DNA of 64,000 bases from Calliphora vicina (GCF_958450345.1 NC_088780.1:121224226-121288225); one strand, 5' to 3'; positions 1 to 12,015 are shown, counted from the first letter of the stretch. Numbers and translations: made by a program. Notes: a model not told the origin generated them from the letters alone.

Positions 1-794
1 TCGCTCAAGCGAAATGTTTGTCAGTATTGCAGATCAACGACAGTCATATATAGGTCATATAATACACCAATTAATCGGTCCACCTCTCTTTTCGATAATT
101 AATTTAAATTTTTTTTGATAGAAAGAAGTCCAAATGTAAAATGTCTCGCCATCTCTTTTTCCTGTCATTGTATTACAATAATTTCGGAACACGGCATGCG
201 CAAAATCAAATGACATTAACTGTGCTTTGTTCAGACCCTTTTCATTTTATTGATAATAGGTAATTTCTAATTTTATTGTATTAATTTGTTGTTGATAGAA
301 ATATTTCTTAAGATGTGTGCAATGATAATATAAAAATGTGGACAATGAATTATAAAGAGTAACTATGTGTGATATAATTAAATATAATTATTAAACTAAC
401 TGCAATCCGACAAAGACTACTTATTTATATAACTCAAGCAAAACCTCACTGCCTCACAGTTTGTTGTTTGCAAATTTAAAGGCGAAAGAAAAAACACATT
501 CAATATTTCCACGAGTATGATTTTATGGGGATTTGGGAAGTTGATTTGATTTTAATATTGTGTTTAAACATCTATGTTTGTAAAATACAAATACATATGA
601 TATAGCAGTATCCCCATTGATCAGAGCATCACCATTGAACTTTATGCTAAAATTGGTTTTACATTTATGCGAGAACGACTATAGCAAATAATTAAAAAAA
701 AACCTTTGTATTCGAAAGTACCAGAATGAATCATTAGCAATATCAATCGAGAAATTCTTTAAAATTTATCGTATTTAACTTTCGAAATATTCAG
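1..794. other. AT-rich DNA, nothing recognised
   Basis: No reading frame, repeat family or RNA gene that I can support. AT-rich with short poly-A and poly-T runs. Confidence 0.5.
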
Positions 795-1029
795 CCCTAT
801 TCTGTAAGCCGTTGTCAACACAATGTCATGTCGACAGCAAAAGAATGGTATATGTTTCGACGATATCGGCAACAATTGGTAACTATTGACTGCCTTTTTC
901 CTTTCCTTTAACCAGACTTATAAAATTCTGTCCATAGTAACCGTTTCTTATCGATATCGACGAAACATATACCATTTTTTTTTTGCTGTCGTCGTGACTT
1001 TCTGTCCACAACGACTTACAGAATAGGGG
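795..1029. mobile_element. Short inverted-repeat element (MITE-like), CCCTATTCTGTAAG ends
   Basis: The left end reads CCCTATTCTGTAAG and the right end is its reverse complement (CTTACAGAATAGGGG). The inverted match continues inward for about 70 bases through GACAGCAAAA, GGTATATGTTTCG and CGATATCG, with scattered mismatches. The roughly 95-base centre is unique. There is no room for a transposase, so this is a non-autonomous element. The target duplication is not clear: ATT occurs on both sides if the ends are moved out by three bases. Superfamily not assigned. Confidence 0.7.
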
Positions 1030-1343
1030 TGATTATTGAGAATTAATTAATTAAAATTCGCAATTATTTTACAAACATTTTTGTTCGAAAAATTTAGCAA
1101 AAAAAGAATAAATTTTCGATTGTTTGTTGGGTGGCAAAAACATACAAAAGTATAAATGTATATGTGTGCATTTACACAAAGAATACATTTCTAGCTTATC
1201 AGAAAAAAGAGGGGAAAAAAGGAAACAACCAAGTTCCCGCGTAATTTAGCCTATATTTTACATTATGTATTTCCACTTATTGAAATACTTTGGTATTAGT
1301 TTATCTAAATGTGTGAGTGTTTGTTTGCCTTTCTGCATAAATA
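1030..1343. other. AT-rich DNA, nothing recognised
   Basis: No supported feature. Confidence 0.4.
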
Positions 1344-2357
1344 CCCAGCAGTTAAGCAAATAGTCAATGTATTCCTTATAGACAGTAATTTTGTCACAAA
1401 TATCTGATCACTTGGCTGACTCCAATTATATATTTTGGGTCATTTGACACGTATGTGCTCTTTGTAGAGCAAAGAGAAGACAAGTGGTTACTTTATACAT
1501 CACAGGTAATCTAGCGTGAAGACAATTGCCACTTATGTGTCTTTAAATAATCTAGAGTGTAGTCACTATAAAGGTTTTGTGGGTAATTCGTACAAACTGG
1601 TTTTATACAAACTGTGTTGATATAATTCTCATACAGTGAATTTTTATTTTTGCTTAAGTATACTGATATCTCATGTAACATAGCATGGAGTCAAGTGAAG
1701 TCACTTTAACCCTCCGACGGTTGAGTAGTTTTTGCCCTTATACGAAGTACAAGGTCCACAGGGACCGTTAGGGAATTTTATATGAAAACGCATTTTTTAA
1801 ACAGTTTTTTTTTTGTTTTGATTTATTATTATTAATTTTTTATGAGTTTTATATGAAAAAAGCTTAAAAAACTATTGTTGAAATTTCAGTACAACGTCCC
1901 TTTTCACACGTTCCCGTACTAAACACATTTAAATCTCAATAGAAACTAAACTATTGGTCGGATTGCTTTGATTTTTTTTAAACGGGGGCGGGTATACTTC
2001 CCCTGAAACATCAAGGAGTAAAAATGAAAAAGGTTCCCAGGACCTTCTCACCCGCCGTTTATGTTGTATTGGACTTTTACCCATGAGAAGCAATCTATTG
2101 CCGAGTTATAGGAGGAAGATTTGTCTATGATATGTCTTTTTAGCAATTGACAATTTGAGGTCAATTAGCACATGTTAAAGTAACTAGTTATGTAGCTTAT
2201 CATGTTACCAGTTAAGTAGCTAGTAAGGTAACTGACGCTATTTAACCAGTATGTGAATCCAATGCGATGACTACTTTGTAACTATTAAAGTAACTAGTTC
2301 CCACCCTAAATGATGGGTAAAATCACTAGTTCGTGACTGTCTCCTAGAACTGCTGGG
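1344..2357. mobile_element. CCCAGCAGTT-ended element, copy 1, carrying extra DNA
   Basis: Begins CCCAGCAGTT and ends AACTGCTGGG, with TA directly outside both ends (a possible TA duplication, which could be chance). Its body matches the copy at 26549-27212: shared markers are AATTCGTACAAACTGG, ATAATTCTCATACAG, GAAGTCA..GTCACTTTA, TCTATGATATGTCTTTTTAG and the block just inside the right end (AACTAGTTCCCACCCTAAATG). It is about 350 bases longer than that copy because of unrelated sequence between about 1707 and 2080. Non-coding; non-autonomous. Confidence 0.65.
1707..2080. repeat. Sequence present only in copy 1 of the CCCAGCAGTT element
   Basis: Starts TTAA-CCCTCCGACGG at the point where this copy departs from the 26549-27212 copy, and runs to about CACCCGCCGTTTATG. 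A TTAA-CCC start suggests a piggyBac-type end, but no matching GGG-TTAA end is visible on the right, so it could be a truncated insertion or a deletion in the other copy. Confidence 0.35.
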
Positions 2358-2949
2358 TACATACATATATCCATACATAGACATAAAATACTCACAGACA
2401 TTCAAATATGTTGTTGCCGTTTTTCTACGTTTAGTTTTCATTTGCGCTCTTTTTATAGTCGTTTGTTTTTGTTGCTTATATTTGTTTCCCCATTTAAAGG
2501 CCATTTTCGCCTATTTTGAATGTTACTACTCTACTCGTTCCATGTTGCATAAATACGTTAATGTATGCAGTTTCATACACTCATACATACACAGCTTTTG
2601 TGTGCTTTTGCTTCCAAAGAAATTTTCTTTTAGCAAATTTGTTGGTGTATAAGCTACGTTTAGGTTGACCAGCTGTTTATTTTAGGTAGAAAAATATATA
2701 TGTATAATTAAAGTATATTTAACTCATTTTTCATAACATACGTTGTTTACAATTGTGTGTTGTTTTCCACACATTGTTTCTTATGTTGCATTACCAAAAA
2801 ATTTGCATGATTTACTATCAATAACATTTTATATTTTGTAGAGTTCGAAAACTGAAATTGAAATTTTATAAAAAATAACAAAGATTTTGGAATTTAAAAG
2901 TGGGAAGCATTTTTTAATATTATTTATTGTAATTTTTATAATCAATAAT
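2358..2949. other. AT-rich DNA, nothing recognised
   Basis: Contains a 77-codon minus-strand frame (2271-2504) overlapping the CCCAGCAGTT right end; its composition and position give no reason to call it a gene. Confidence 0.4.
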
Positions 2950-3464
2950 TTATATTCGTGAGTGATTTTCGGAAGTGGGCCTTATATGGGAGCTATGACC
3001 AATTATGGACCGATCATCATGAAATTAGGTCGCGTGATTTCTGTCTATATGAAAGTTATTTATGATGAATTTTGTGTGTATACAACATTTTTAAGAGATT
3101 TATGCACTTTAAAGAGATTTTCGGAAGCGGGTTTTGTATGGGAGCTATGACTGCTTATGGACCGATCATAATAAAATATGGTGACATGAATTTTGAATAT
3201 ATAAAACTTATTTGGTGCAAAATTTGTGTAGATGCATATATAAATTGAACATTTATGATCGATGAAGTCCAATTTCGGGAGGACATTTGTATGGCGGCTA
3301 GGTGAAATAATCAACCGATTTCAGCCAATTTCAATAGGCTTTTTCCTTGTGCCGAACAAATTATATGTACCAATCGGTATACTTTAAGGTGGGTGTAAGA
3401 CTAATATTTTTGGACGTTACAAACATCTGCACAAATGCATTATACTCTCCCCACTATGGCGATG
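2950..3464 (+). repeat. Dispersed repeat family A, plus orientation
   Basis: Contains two imperfect internal modules, each with GATTTTCGGAAG, GGGAGCTATGAC and ATGGACCGATC, then GGACATTTGTATGG, and the family's 3' end GTTACAAACATCTGCACAAA followed by CTCCCCACTATGG. The same order is seen at 52945-53560 and, reversed, at 48010-48480. The function of this family is unknown to me and no protein is encoded. Confidence 0.7.
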
Positions 3465-3760
3465 GCAGGTACGGAAAAACTATAGGAGATATTTTCATAT
3501 TTTTATTCCCTATTATATTTTCAATAAATCCCAAATGAAATTATCTAAAAATTCTGGCCTGAGACACGTGAAGGGTCTGGGGAATTTTTAATAACTTTAA
3601 CTTTTTTTTTAACAAATTTCTGTTTTATGTCTCATTAGAACGACAATTACGTACACATTTCTATTATTTTAAATTAAATTGCAAAAGTTATTTTTTAATG
3701 CAACATTTTTACAAAAACTGAAAAATTGCATTTTGCTCATTGTAAATGCATCTCAAAACT
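3465..3760 (+). repeat. Fragment of the hAT foldback family (see 50021-52111)
   Basis: Shares in the same order GCAGGTACGGAAAAACTATAG, TTTTTATTCCCTATTAT, CCTGAGACACGT, TTAATAACTTTAAC, CATTAGAACGACAATTACG and TTGTAAATGCATCTCAAAACT with the right arm of the element at 50021-52111. It begins exactly where family A stops, so the junction is composite. Confidence 0.65.
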
Positions 3761-6638
3761 TTAGAGGCTAAAAATTTTTCAGGATGACTTTTTTACCAAT
3801 GATCACCAAACTGTGGTTGAGACTGACCAAAATCCAACTTTTGTTTATTAAGGGCCAACCTAATACACACAGCCTAAAAAGTGTGTAAACACGATTTTTT
3901 TGATGATACGTTGTTTTGCATTTTAGGTGACGATATGCATGTATGTAATTTTAAATATAAAATGCCTATTATATTATAAAAATTTAAAATACAACATTTT
4001 GTTTGTATTTTTGCTGAAAAAAGTATGTACTACATGTTTTTCTAAAGAAAAATACGAAAGAAAATGTTCGTTCGCATTTAGAGAAACAGGCAGGTAATCG
4101 ATTTTGATAAATATATTGTGCTTAAATTTACGCATATTGTGTAATTTTACATGAAAACTTACTTACTAAAGTAGTAGTAGATTTAAATGCATTTTCTAGA
4201 GTGTAGCAGAGTCATTGAAAATTGGACTTATCAAACCGTGTGAAAACGCTGCTGAATTGCTTTTGGTATAATATATACCATAAATATGCCATTTCAACAT
4301 CGACCCATCCTTATTGGAAAATCCTTTAGTTCGTCTCCGCATAACTTAAATATCCTGGCCACCTTTGTTTTATTTTTTTTTTTGCATATGACTTTCTAAG
4401 TGCTGTGTTTACTAAAGCGTCTAGTATGTAGTTGGTTTTTCTCCCTTTTGATTTCTTTATTTTGTTTTTTGAGGTCCAAAGGGATTTATTCATTTTTTTG
4501 TATGATTTAGTGCATGTGTTTGTAAGAAAAAAAAAACGTTTTGTTTTCCGCTATATTTATTATAACGCGTTTTGTTTGTGTTTTTGTGGCTATTTTGTTG
4601 TTGTTAGTTTCTAATAAAAACAACAGCGTTAACAAAAACAACAGACGACATCAAGAAATAGCAAAACAAACACAGTAGAATAAAAGGAATGAATGAAAAA
4701 AAGCAGCTAACTAACAAAAACCTCATTTCACTTTATTACAAAACGTAAATTATGCTTGGGTAAATTGTGCCTAAAGCATTGAGCATTGTTGTGTAAATTA
4801 TCCTGATTACAAGTACAATAAGGAAAATGATTAACACTAACACATGTACTAGAGCATAAACATGCAACACATACAAACGTATGAGAACAAATAGAAAATA
4901 AGTATGTATGGGCATGAACATTAGAATAGCCCCCCGTTTGTATGAAATTAAAACAAGAAGTTGATGATGTTATCAACTAAAATGAAACTATCAACGTTTA
5001 TTATAGGATGCCTCGAAAAATATAAAAGGCTGAGATTTTTCTGACTTTTCTCTGATTTTTTTCAAAGAAATATTTTAGTTAACTATTATTTTTAGAAATA
5101 ATACTTTACTGTAAAATATACTTTCAATTGCAATTGCGAATTGTGTTTTGATTCCTTACACACGGTGCCATCCTAATGTAAATGCATACGAATAAGTGTA
5201 TGAATATATGCTGGCATAAGTGCACGTATTTGTATTTAAATACCTATCGTTGTAGTTGGTGGTATTGTTGTTGTTGCCGCACAGTGCATCAATATATTAT
5301 TAGCTACATTGATAGTTTATCATTTGATCGTATATTGTAATCGCACACCACATAATAGCCTTTAGGCTCATTAAGAAGTAAGCAGCTGAAAAATATTTGA
5401 TACTTGATTTCAAATATTAACTCACCAAAGATGTTGGCATAATAGTGTATTTGTACGATTGGGAAAAGTGAGAATTGTTGGCATTACATAGAGATAAACA
5501 AAGGAATGACGCGTTAAATTTTATCTTTCATTTTCATTTCAATTAATTACTAAATACATAAATAAATTCAAAATTAATTTAATAAATTACAATACTACAA
5601 CTCTAAGTTTATGAGTCTTTATTGCGAATAAATTTTCTGGCTTTTCTTTTTATGCCTCCTATTAATAGCTGCACAACTTTTCTTCATACTTCTACCGTTA
5701 TTTCAGCATATTTATTCCACTTTATTCTTATCAAAATCTGGTTATTTTCTGTACCTGCACTCTTTTTCATTTTACGTTTAACAACTTACCTACAATTTTG
5801 GCAATTTGTTTAATTGATTTGTTTTGGTATAACATCAATATTATTCTCATTATACCACTTAATAGTTGTATTTGAGTAATGATAACTTGGCTAAAACTTT
5901 GTATCAGATGTGTGATGTCTTATAAATGACAGCAATCGCTTTTCCAAACTCTCTTTTTATATATAATTCTAAAATTCTTTAAAAACATTTCTGAAAAACT
6001 TGACTCTTCAAACGCAGCTGCGGATTGCCTGCCAAATTAATATTTTTGTTCAAATCGAGACTAGTCGCAATATATAAAATTGGTATCAATAAAAAAACAG
6101 CGCATTTGAAAATAATCTCTTCAGTTTTTATTTCGAAAACATAAAAACAATATTAAATTCAAAGTATTTAAAAGAGTAATTCAAATAAAATTGCAATAAA
6201 AATTTATTTTTATCAAAAAATAGCTTAAAATTTAGGGTGTATAAAAAAATTTACAATAAAAAAATTACTGCCTGTATCAACCAGATCAGTTGCGACTAAC
6301 GGTGTGTTGAATAACCTCGAGCTGCCGAGACGTAACACTTTTGACCTGATATCTGCCGAAAATCAGATTTTGGCTGTCTTTTAACCCGACAAAGTCGGAT
6401 TTTCTAGACATTTGTGCACAATTTTATTTCTAGCTTCTTTTTCCATTGTGTCTTCACTTTTTAAAACTAAACATAATGACTTTCAATTCATTGTAGAATA
6501 ACGGAAGATTTGTTGTTAAAAACGTACCGATTTTACGTGGCCACTTCTCTATATATGGGGGATTTCATGTCATGTAAACCAACTTTTGAAATCGATGTCT
6601 TCGGATCGGAAAGACATCGAGGTTAGTCAGTACTATTG
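3761..6638. other. AT-rich DNA, nothing recognised
   Basis: Scattered poly-T and CAAC runs. Small open frames (4432-4614, 4728-4976, 5622-5813) are low-complexity translations of T-rich DNA. Near 6290-6420 a less AT-rich patch contains CCCGACAAAGTCGG-like short palindromes but no identifiable element. Confidence 0.4.
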
Positions 6639-6917
6639 GATAGTAATTTAGACAGAATTTTTCAATAAGATCGGTCAAGAACTCTTTGAGTTAATGTTCC
6701 CATTTTGAAAAAAGTTAGATTTTGCAAAAAAAAAACAGAAAAAACTATATTTCAATTCAAAAATTTTTCACATATTGTACTGGTTTCAATTATTTCATAA
6801 TTCAATCAAGTATTCATGTTCTCAAAAACAAAATTTTCTTATATTTTCTATTGAATTTTGAGTTTTGAATTTGATAATTTTGATATTTGAATATACAATT
6901 TTCGTTATTGGTTGAAC

Positions 6918-7086
6918 CATATGGTAACATAGAGACGAGACGTAATTGTCAAAAACCTAAGTCTGTTGTCAAAAACCTATCTCTGGCAACAACAAAATAC
7001 ATGCTAGTCAATGTATTTTGTTGTTGCATCAGACATATGATTTGTTGTATTTTTGTTTGACAAGTCGGAGTGTCTCGTCTCTATGT
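6918..7086. mobile_element. 169-bp inverted-repeat element inserted in one palindrome arm
   Basis: Its ends contain ACATAGAGACGAGAC (left) and the exact complement GTCTCGTCTCTATGT (right). The left side has nine extra bases outside this match. GTTGAAC flanks it at 6911-6917 and 7087-7093. The other palindrome arm (7198-7220) shows the uninterrupted sequence with a single GTTGAAC, so this is an insertion with a 7-bp (or mutated 8-bp) target duplication. The interior carries two copies of GTCAAAAACCTA and a perfect 17-bp hairpin. Confidence 0.75.
6986..7027. repeat. Perfect 17-bp stem, 8-base loop hairpin
   Basis: GCAACAACAAAATACAT is followed by the loop GCTAGTCA and then by its exact reverse complement. 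It lies at the centre of the 169-bp element. Confidence 0.8.
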
Positions 7087-7211
7087 GTTGAACTTTAAAT
7101 ACAAAAATTATTGAATAGATAATTTTCGTAAATGAAAAAACAAAAAATAACAAAAATGTGTTTTCATTACGAAAATTATCTATTCAATAATTTTTGTATT
7201 TAAAGTTCAAC
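7087..7211. repeat. Long near-perfect palindrome
   Basis: GTTGAACTTTAAATAC and the following 30 bases match the reverse complement ending at 7211 essentially without mismatch. The loop at about 7132-7166 is A-rich. It is the inner part of the 6.6-7.6 kb foldback and would extrude a stem of about 45 bp. Confidence 0.8.
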
Positions 7212-7640
7212 CAATAACAAAAATTGAGCATATGAATACTTGATTAAATTATGAAATAATTGAAACCAGTTCAATATGTGACAAATATTTGAATTGAAAC
7301 GGTTTTAGAAATAGTCTTTTCTGTGTATAAAATATTTATTTTAATAGATATCCCACTTGCATTTCACTAATAGACCATAAAGGTCTTCAAGGCTTAAGCT
7401 TTCTTTTGAGACAAAAAGGTCCGTCCCATTTTTAAAAAAAAATTTTTTTTTTTTTGGTTTCAAAAGATTGAAGAAATAGCTATCTAAACTGTTTGGGACA
7501 TATTTTACTAAGAACAATAGGTAATAAGTTAAATGGATGAGAAGAAACACCAGTTTGGCCAAAATTTAAAATTTTGACCCCCTCTAAATCAGAGAGTTCT
7601 TGACCGATTTTGTTGAGAAATTGTGTCTGAATTACTATCA

Positions 7641-9217
7641 AAAAAATTTCATATTTCAAGTTTACTGCAGATTGATTAAGTGAAAAAAATATTTCTTTCA
7701 ATAATAGGCTGTATTCCATATTTTGTTGTTCATTGAAATTTTCACAACACTTATCCATAATTTTCTTATTTTCATTTAGTACTATGTCTTATTGGGTTGT
7801 ATTTCGTTTATTTATAAGTTTCATTCGCAGTATTTAATATGGTGGTTTTAATATGAATCCACAGGCTTTAACATTGATAATCGATGAGTTTCTTGATAAT
7901 TTCTTTTTCATGTAATTTCTTTTGTGGTTCAATTGATTTAAGTTCGACCAGTTTTGCTTTCATTTGAATTGTTATTTTTGCGAATTCATCTTATTCTTTC
8001 CATGTAATTATATTGCTCTCCTCAGTACAAAGTCGTCCAAAAACACTTAAGTTTTCTTTAAAATTAAATTACATAATTTCACATTTTTCAAAAAAATCTG
8101 TGGGCTATGTTAATTGATAGTTTATATTGAGCCTTCAATATCGAATCTCAAATAGTCTGTGCTTAATCTTCAATCGTTTTTCAGAGAACTTAGTGCAAAA
8201 TGTGAAAACATAAAATTAGGTTACCTTTTAAAAATGGTAACCGTATACCTTTGATTGCAAATAATAGCAGTTTAGTAGTTTAAAAATTGTAACAACTCTT
8301 CAAATTTACACAACAATTTAAATAGTCACTTTCGTTACTTGTATTATACACTTTGTAATGTAAAAGTTACTTCTAACAGCAAGTACGATAAACTAACAAA
8401 CGCTATCCACATTCCAGTAGCTTCATGAATAATCTTAACGGACAAAACTAGAATGTTCGAATTCTAGAGCCTCAATGTTTAGGGTTACCATACTTACAAA
8501 TAACGCTAAAAACTCCGTGCTATCAAAATTGTTGATAACTAGAAGTGTTGTTTATAAACAGAAAGTCCTCTTGGAACTGCATGTCCTCCAATTCAACTTT
8601 TACCAATTTATGGCTTTCTGGCTTGAGTATCCATTAAAAATAATATATGTGTAGTGGGTAATGATAAACTTCTGCCAAAAATCGTTTATTGCTTCGTTAA
8701 GATTCGTCAGAGTATGATCTCTGTTGACCCAATTGTGGACTTGATGACGTGTGTTCTGTTTACTTTACACATATTAAAACAAGACAGACTCTTGCCGCCA
8801 TTTGATAAAGAAATGGAATCCTTCGATAGGGTGATAGCGTTTCGGCCACCTTGTACAACCGAATTCTGGCCGCCATTTGTGAACTGATATCAAAAAAGTT
8901 ATTTTATAACAACTATTTTGTGACTTTAAATATAAAATTCCATATAAAACAGTTATCTTTCAAGAGATTGTTGTCCGCCATAAAATAAAAATCATTTGAT
9001 CAGTTTTATTTTTCCGTTAGAAAACAAAACACATTTGAGGAGTTTTATTTTTCCCGTCAGAAAATAAAAATTAGTTCTACATGAGACATGATTTTTGCAT
9101 ATCTAGTTTATTATATTACGTTACTGCATTTTAGAAACACTTTATTTCGTAGTGCACAACAAATCTTTCTCTTCTTAAATGCTTCGCAAAAAAATCTAAA
9201 TATTTATTAGTTAGTTC
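7641..9217. other. AT-rich DNA with one shared repeat fragment
   Basis: About 8400-8550 (markers CATACTTACAAA.AA.GCTAA and ATTGTTGAT.A.TAGAAG) resembles 40300-40400, so it is dispersed repeat DNA. The 77-codon frame at 8654-8887 is not recognised. Near 9000-9065 CATTTGA and GTTTTATTTTTCC recur about 50 bases apart. Confidence 0.4.
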
Positions 9218-9348
9218 TAGTTTGTGTATTCAAACTTTTCGATTTTTTTCTTGTTTAAATAAAACGAATAAGAGAATTTAACTTGTTCGAGTAATTCGAT
9301 CACACGTTTTAAAATTAATCAAATTATGCGAATAATTTAATTTTTTAA

Positions 9349-9806
9349 CCCTTATGTGTGTGACAGGGTACCCGGGTAACTTTTTGAAATTTAATTGCAA
9401 GTTTCTCTGTATGTAGAATTCCTAGGCGCTTGCAAATTTCTAAGAATTCATAATTTTTTGTTGTATTTATATTTTATAATGGACACTTTTGTGGCTTGAC
9501 TTGGGTGGGAGTGGTAAATCATTTTACATTTTACACCCTTAGCAGGGTGACAGGGCACCCAGGTACCACATACAAATTATATGGAAAATATTACTCTACG
9601 CTCACCACACAATATTGAGTAGTCTTTTTACTTATTGAATTTATTTGTGTATTGTGTATATAAATGAGAATACCCATTTATTGAATTGACTTTAAACCAA
9701 ACTGAAACATTTTTCATGCTTTTACTAATATCATTTGTTCTGTGTGTGGATACCCGGGTACCCTGTCACCCTGTTAAAGGTGTTTTTTTTGTCACACACA
9801 TAAGGG
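9349..9806. mobile_element. PiggyBac-like non-autonomous element, 458 bp
   Basis: Flanked by TTAA on both sides (9345-9348, 9807-9810). Terminal inverted repeat CCCTTATGTGTGTGAC / GTCACACACATAAGGG. Just inside on the left is AGGGTACCCGGGTA; its complement TACCCGGGTACCCT lies on the right but is separated from the right terminal repeat by about 26 bases. This asymmetric spacing of an internal inverted repeat is the known arrangement of piggyBac ends. A further AGGGTGACAGGGCACCC motif lies at 9544. No transposase. It is inserted in the hAT relative that surrounds it. Confidence 0.85.
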
Positions 9807-10239
9807 TTAAAAAAGTAAAGAATGAAGTTTTGATGTAGGTTTTTTTATATTTTATTGTTAAATAAAAACAAAAAATAACGTTAAACTTAACAATTCAAGT
9901 AGTGATAATGTTAAAAAAACATTCGAAAACAAAGTCCATCATTAAATTTTCAACAGAAATATTCTGATCAGGTTCCCTCCAGAACAAACTACAAAATAAT
10001 TATCTAGCAAACACTTTGGATTCCGTTTTGGAGTTATGCTTTAAAATATTTTTTCTAGTTGGACATGATCCTGAATTCAAGTAAAATATAAACGTTTCAA
10101 GAGCCTTTTTATGTCGTTCATTAATTCGGGTTTTAAAATAATTAATTAATTGTTTAGTAAATTAATTATTCACTTTTTCTAAATTATTTATAACAAATTG
10201 TATTATACCCTCAAGCTCTATCAACGTTGACGACTCTTT

Positions 10240-10700
10240 GCTTAATCAAGTTGTATTAGGGCATTACACAAATCTGTCCAAAGTTTGATATCATTGTCAA
10301 TAAACGTGGGTGGAATTTACAAATACGCAAAAAGTTTATTACCATGTAAGATAAAGATGTCCGTAGATGTTTGCAACAAAACGTAATTTTGCAATATTTT
10401 GTGTTTATCATTAGATTTTGCATCACTTACGTACGCAGTTAATAACGTCACTTATATCGAGGGCCTATATTCAAAACCCTCTATCTTTGATTTTCACGAA
10501 AATTACTTTTTGATGGTATGAGGTTAATAACATCACTTATATATATAGTTTATGATCATGGTCTTCGTCTATTTCAACGCAATCTTTATAAATGTAATAA
10601 TCAATATCACTTTCGACGACCGTTTCAAAATCACATTCTCCATCACTTTCTTACACACAGAAAACAGATTCGTGTTCACAACCAATCGAATTTTGTCGGT
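10240..10700 (-). pseudogene. hAT transposase relic (minus strand)
   Basis: Parallel to the relic at 25375-25900 but reversed. The minus-strand translation of about 10563-10640 gives an acidic stretch (VESDIDYYIYKDCVEIDED) alignable with VESDIEDDIYNDYIDIDEI in the other copy. Retention of the same frame and acidic character in two diverged copies supports coding origin. Stops and indels break the frame. The assignment to hAT comes from the better-preserved copy. Confidence 0.5.
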
Positions 10701-12015
10701 TGCATGTACTATCACATAATTCGATTGAACTGACTGAATATATGGTACATACATACTTATGTTGCTGAATTTATGATACACATAACTGATATCTAAAAAT
10801 AATTCGGTGAAAAGTACCGAATGTATGAATAGGAGTACTAAAATATTTGTTTTTTTTAAATTAAAACTATTTTATTTTTTCGTTATTTTTATTATATTTA
10901 TGTACAAAAAAGCACCAACAAATACAAGAAATCGTGTAATTTTACATAAGCTTCATAGTTTTCATAAGATTATATTCATTCACAGATGCTCTTGGGATTT
11001 ACGAAGATATTTTTTTGCTATTGAGAAGAGTTTGAGTATTTTGTATGGTTTGTTTCTTAATTTCTGCAGCAAAATATGCAACAAAGACAATGCAATGAAC
11101 AATCCTAATCTCTACGTTTCAGGAATAAGAAAAGTATGAAATCATATGAAAATCGTTTATTTGAACATCGAACTATTCATAGCTTTTAGTTAAAGACCCA
11201 TTAATGACGACACGTTTCAGAGTATGTTTTCTGGATGGATATCAACTTGCGTATTCCTTAATCTGCAATAATACAATATTAAAAAAAAAAAAATATAAAA
11301 ATAAATTTTAGAAAAGCTACAAAAGCAAATGTATCTATAAATATCTTGAAATAAAGATAAACTTACCCTTTTATATCCTCCAGCTTCGGTTAATAATTTT
11401 GATTTACATACATATGTAAATACATTTTCGTTTATATTTTTGTATTTTATGTTTTTGGTCTTTTAAAATTTATTTTATTGTAATTTAATATTTTATTTCA
11501 TCGAATGTCAAAAAATGTATATTTGGCTTTCATAATCGAATTTTTCTAGTACAGCTATTAATATGGTGAATTTAATTCGATTGGCTTTTCCGAATTAATT
11601 GAATTAAATTTAGTTAAGACAAAAACCACAATTATAGAGTTGTTGGAACCGTATTTCACTTACAATTATTTTTAGTTATTTGTCGAATTTCAGAAACAAT
11701 ACAATTTTTGTAAGTCATTAACTTATTTAAATTTGGAATTATGAAAAATGTTTCTTCGTTTAATTCGATTATTCTACATAAAGTTGTTCGAATTATTCGT
11801 TATTCGAAAATGGTAATTTTTAAATTGTTCGAATAATTATTAGTAAGAATTTATTCGATTAATCGAACGATAATTACTCGAATGAATACCCTAATTAATA
11901 CTATAATTTCGGTGTTATGGTACGTATGATTAATATTTAATTTTGAATAAAGAGAAATTACACATACGACACTGTAAACTACATAATTGTATTAAGAACA
12001 CATTATTACGTAATA

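Larger units (their letters stand above)
6639..7640. repeat. Large nested foldback (inverted repeat) region
   Basis: The outer arms pair GATAGTAATTTAGACAGAATT and GATCGGTCAAGAACTCT (6639-6700) with their reverse complements at 7590-7640. Middle arms of about 85-90 bases pair 6738-6825 with 7228-7322 (marker TGGTTTCAATTATTTCATAA). The inner arms are the palindrome at 7087-7211. A different element sits in the left inner arm (6918-7086). The 73- and 92-codon minus-strand frames across the right arm are not recognised. Confidence 0.65.
9218..11893 (-). mobile_element. Degraded hAT element, reverse-oriented relative of 25078-26288
   Basis: The left part (9225-9344) matches the reverse complement of the right end of the element at 25078-26288 (AACTTGTTCGA, ATTCGATCACACGTTT, TTAATCAAATTAT). 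The right end (ATTCGATTAATCGAACGA ... GAATGAATACCCTA) matches the reverse complement of its left end. Internal blocks near 10240-10700 and 11640-11710 also match in reverse. On the minus strand these retain an acidic coding stretch similar to the other copy. It is longer than the other copy and carries a nested piggyBac-like element (9349-9806). No 8-bp duplication survives at the ends I chose, so the boundaries are approximate. Confidence 0.65.

Noticed and set aside
3060..3314. 84-codon minus frame resembling 53172-53366
   Set aside because: The similarity (FIDHKC.IY.CIYTNF.PN) is due to both lying in family A repeat copies, not to a conserved protein.
10807..11139. 110-codon plus frame
   Set aside because: Runs antisense to the hAT relative; biased F/I/K/L composition.
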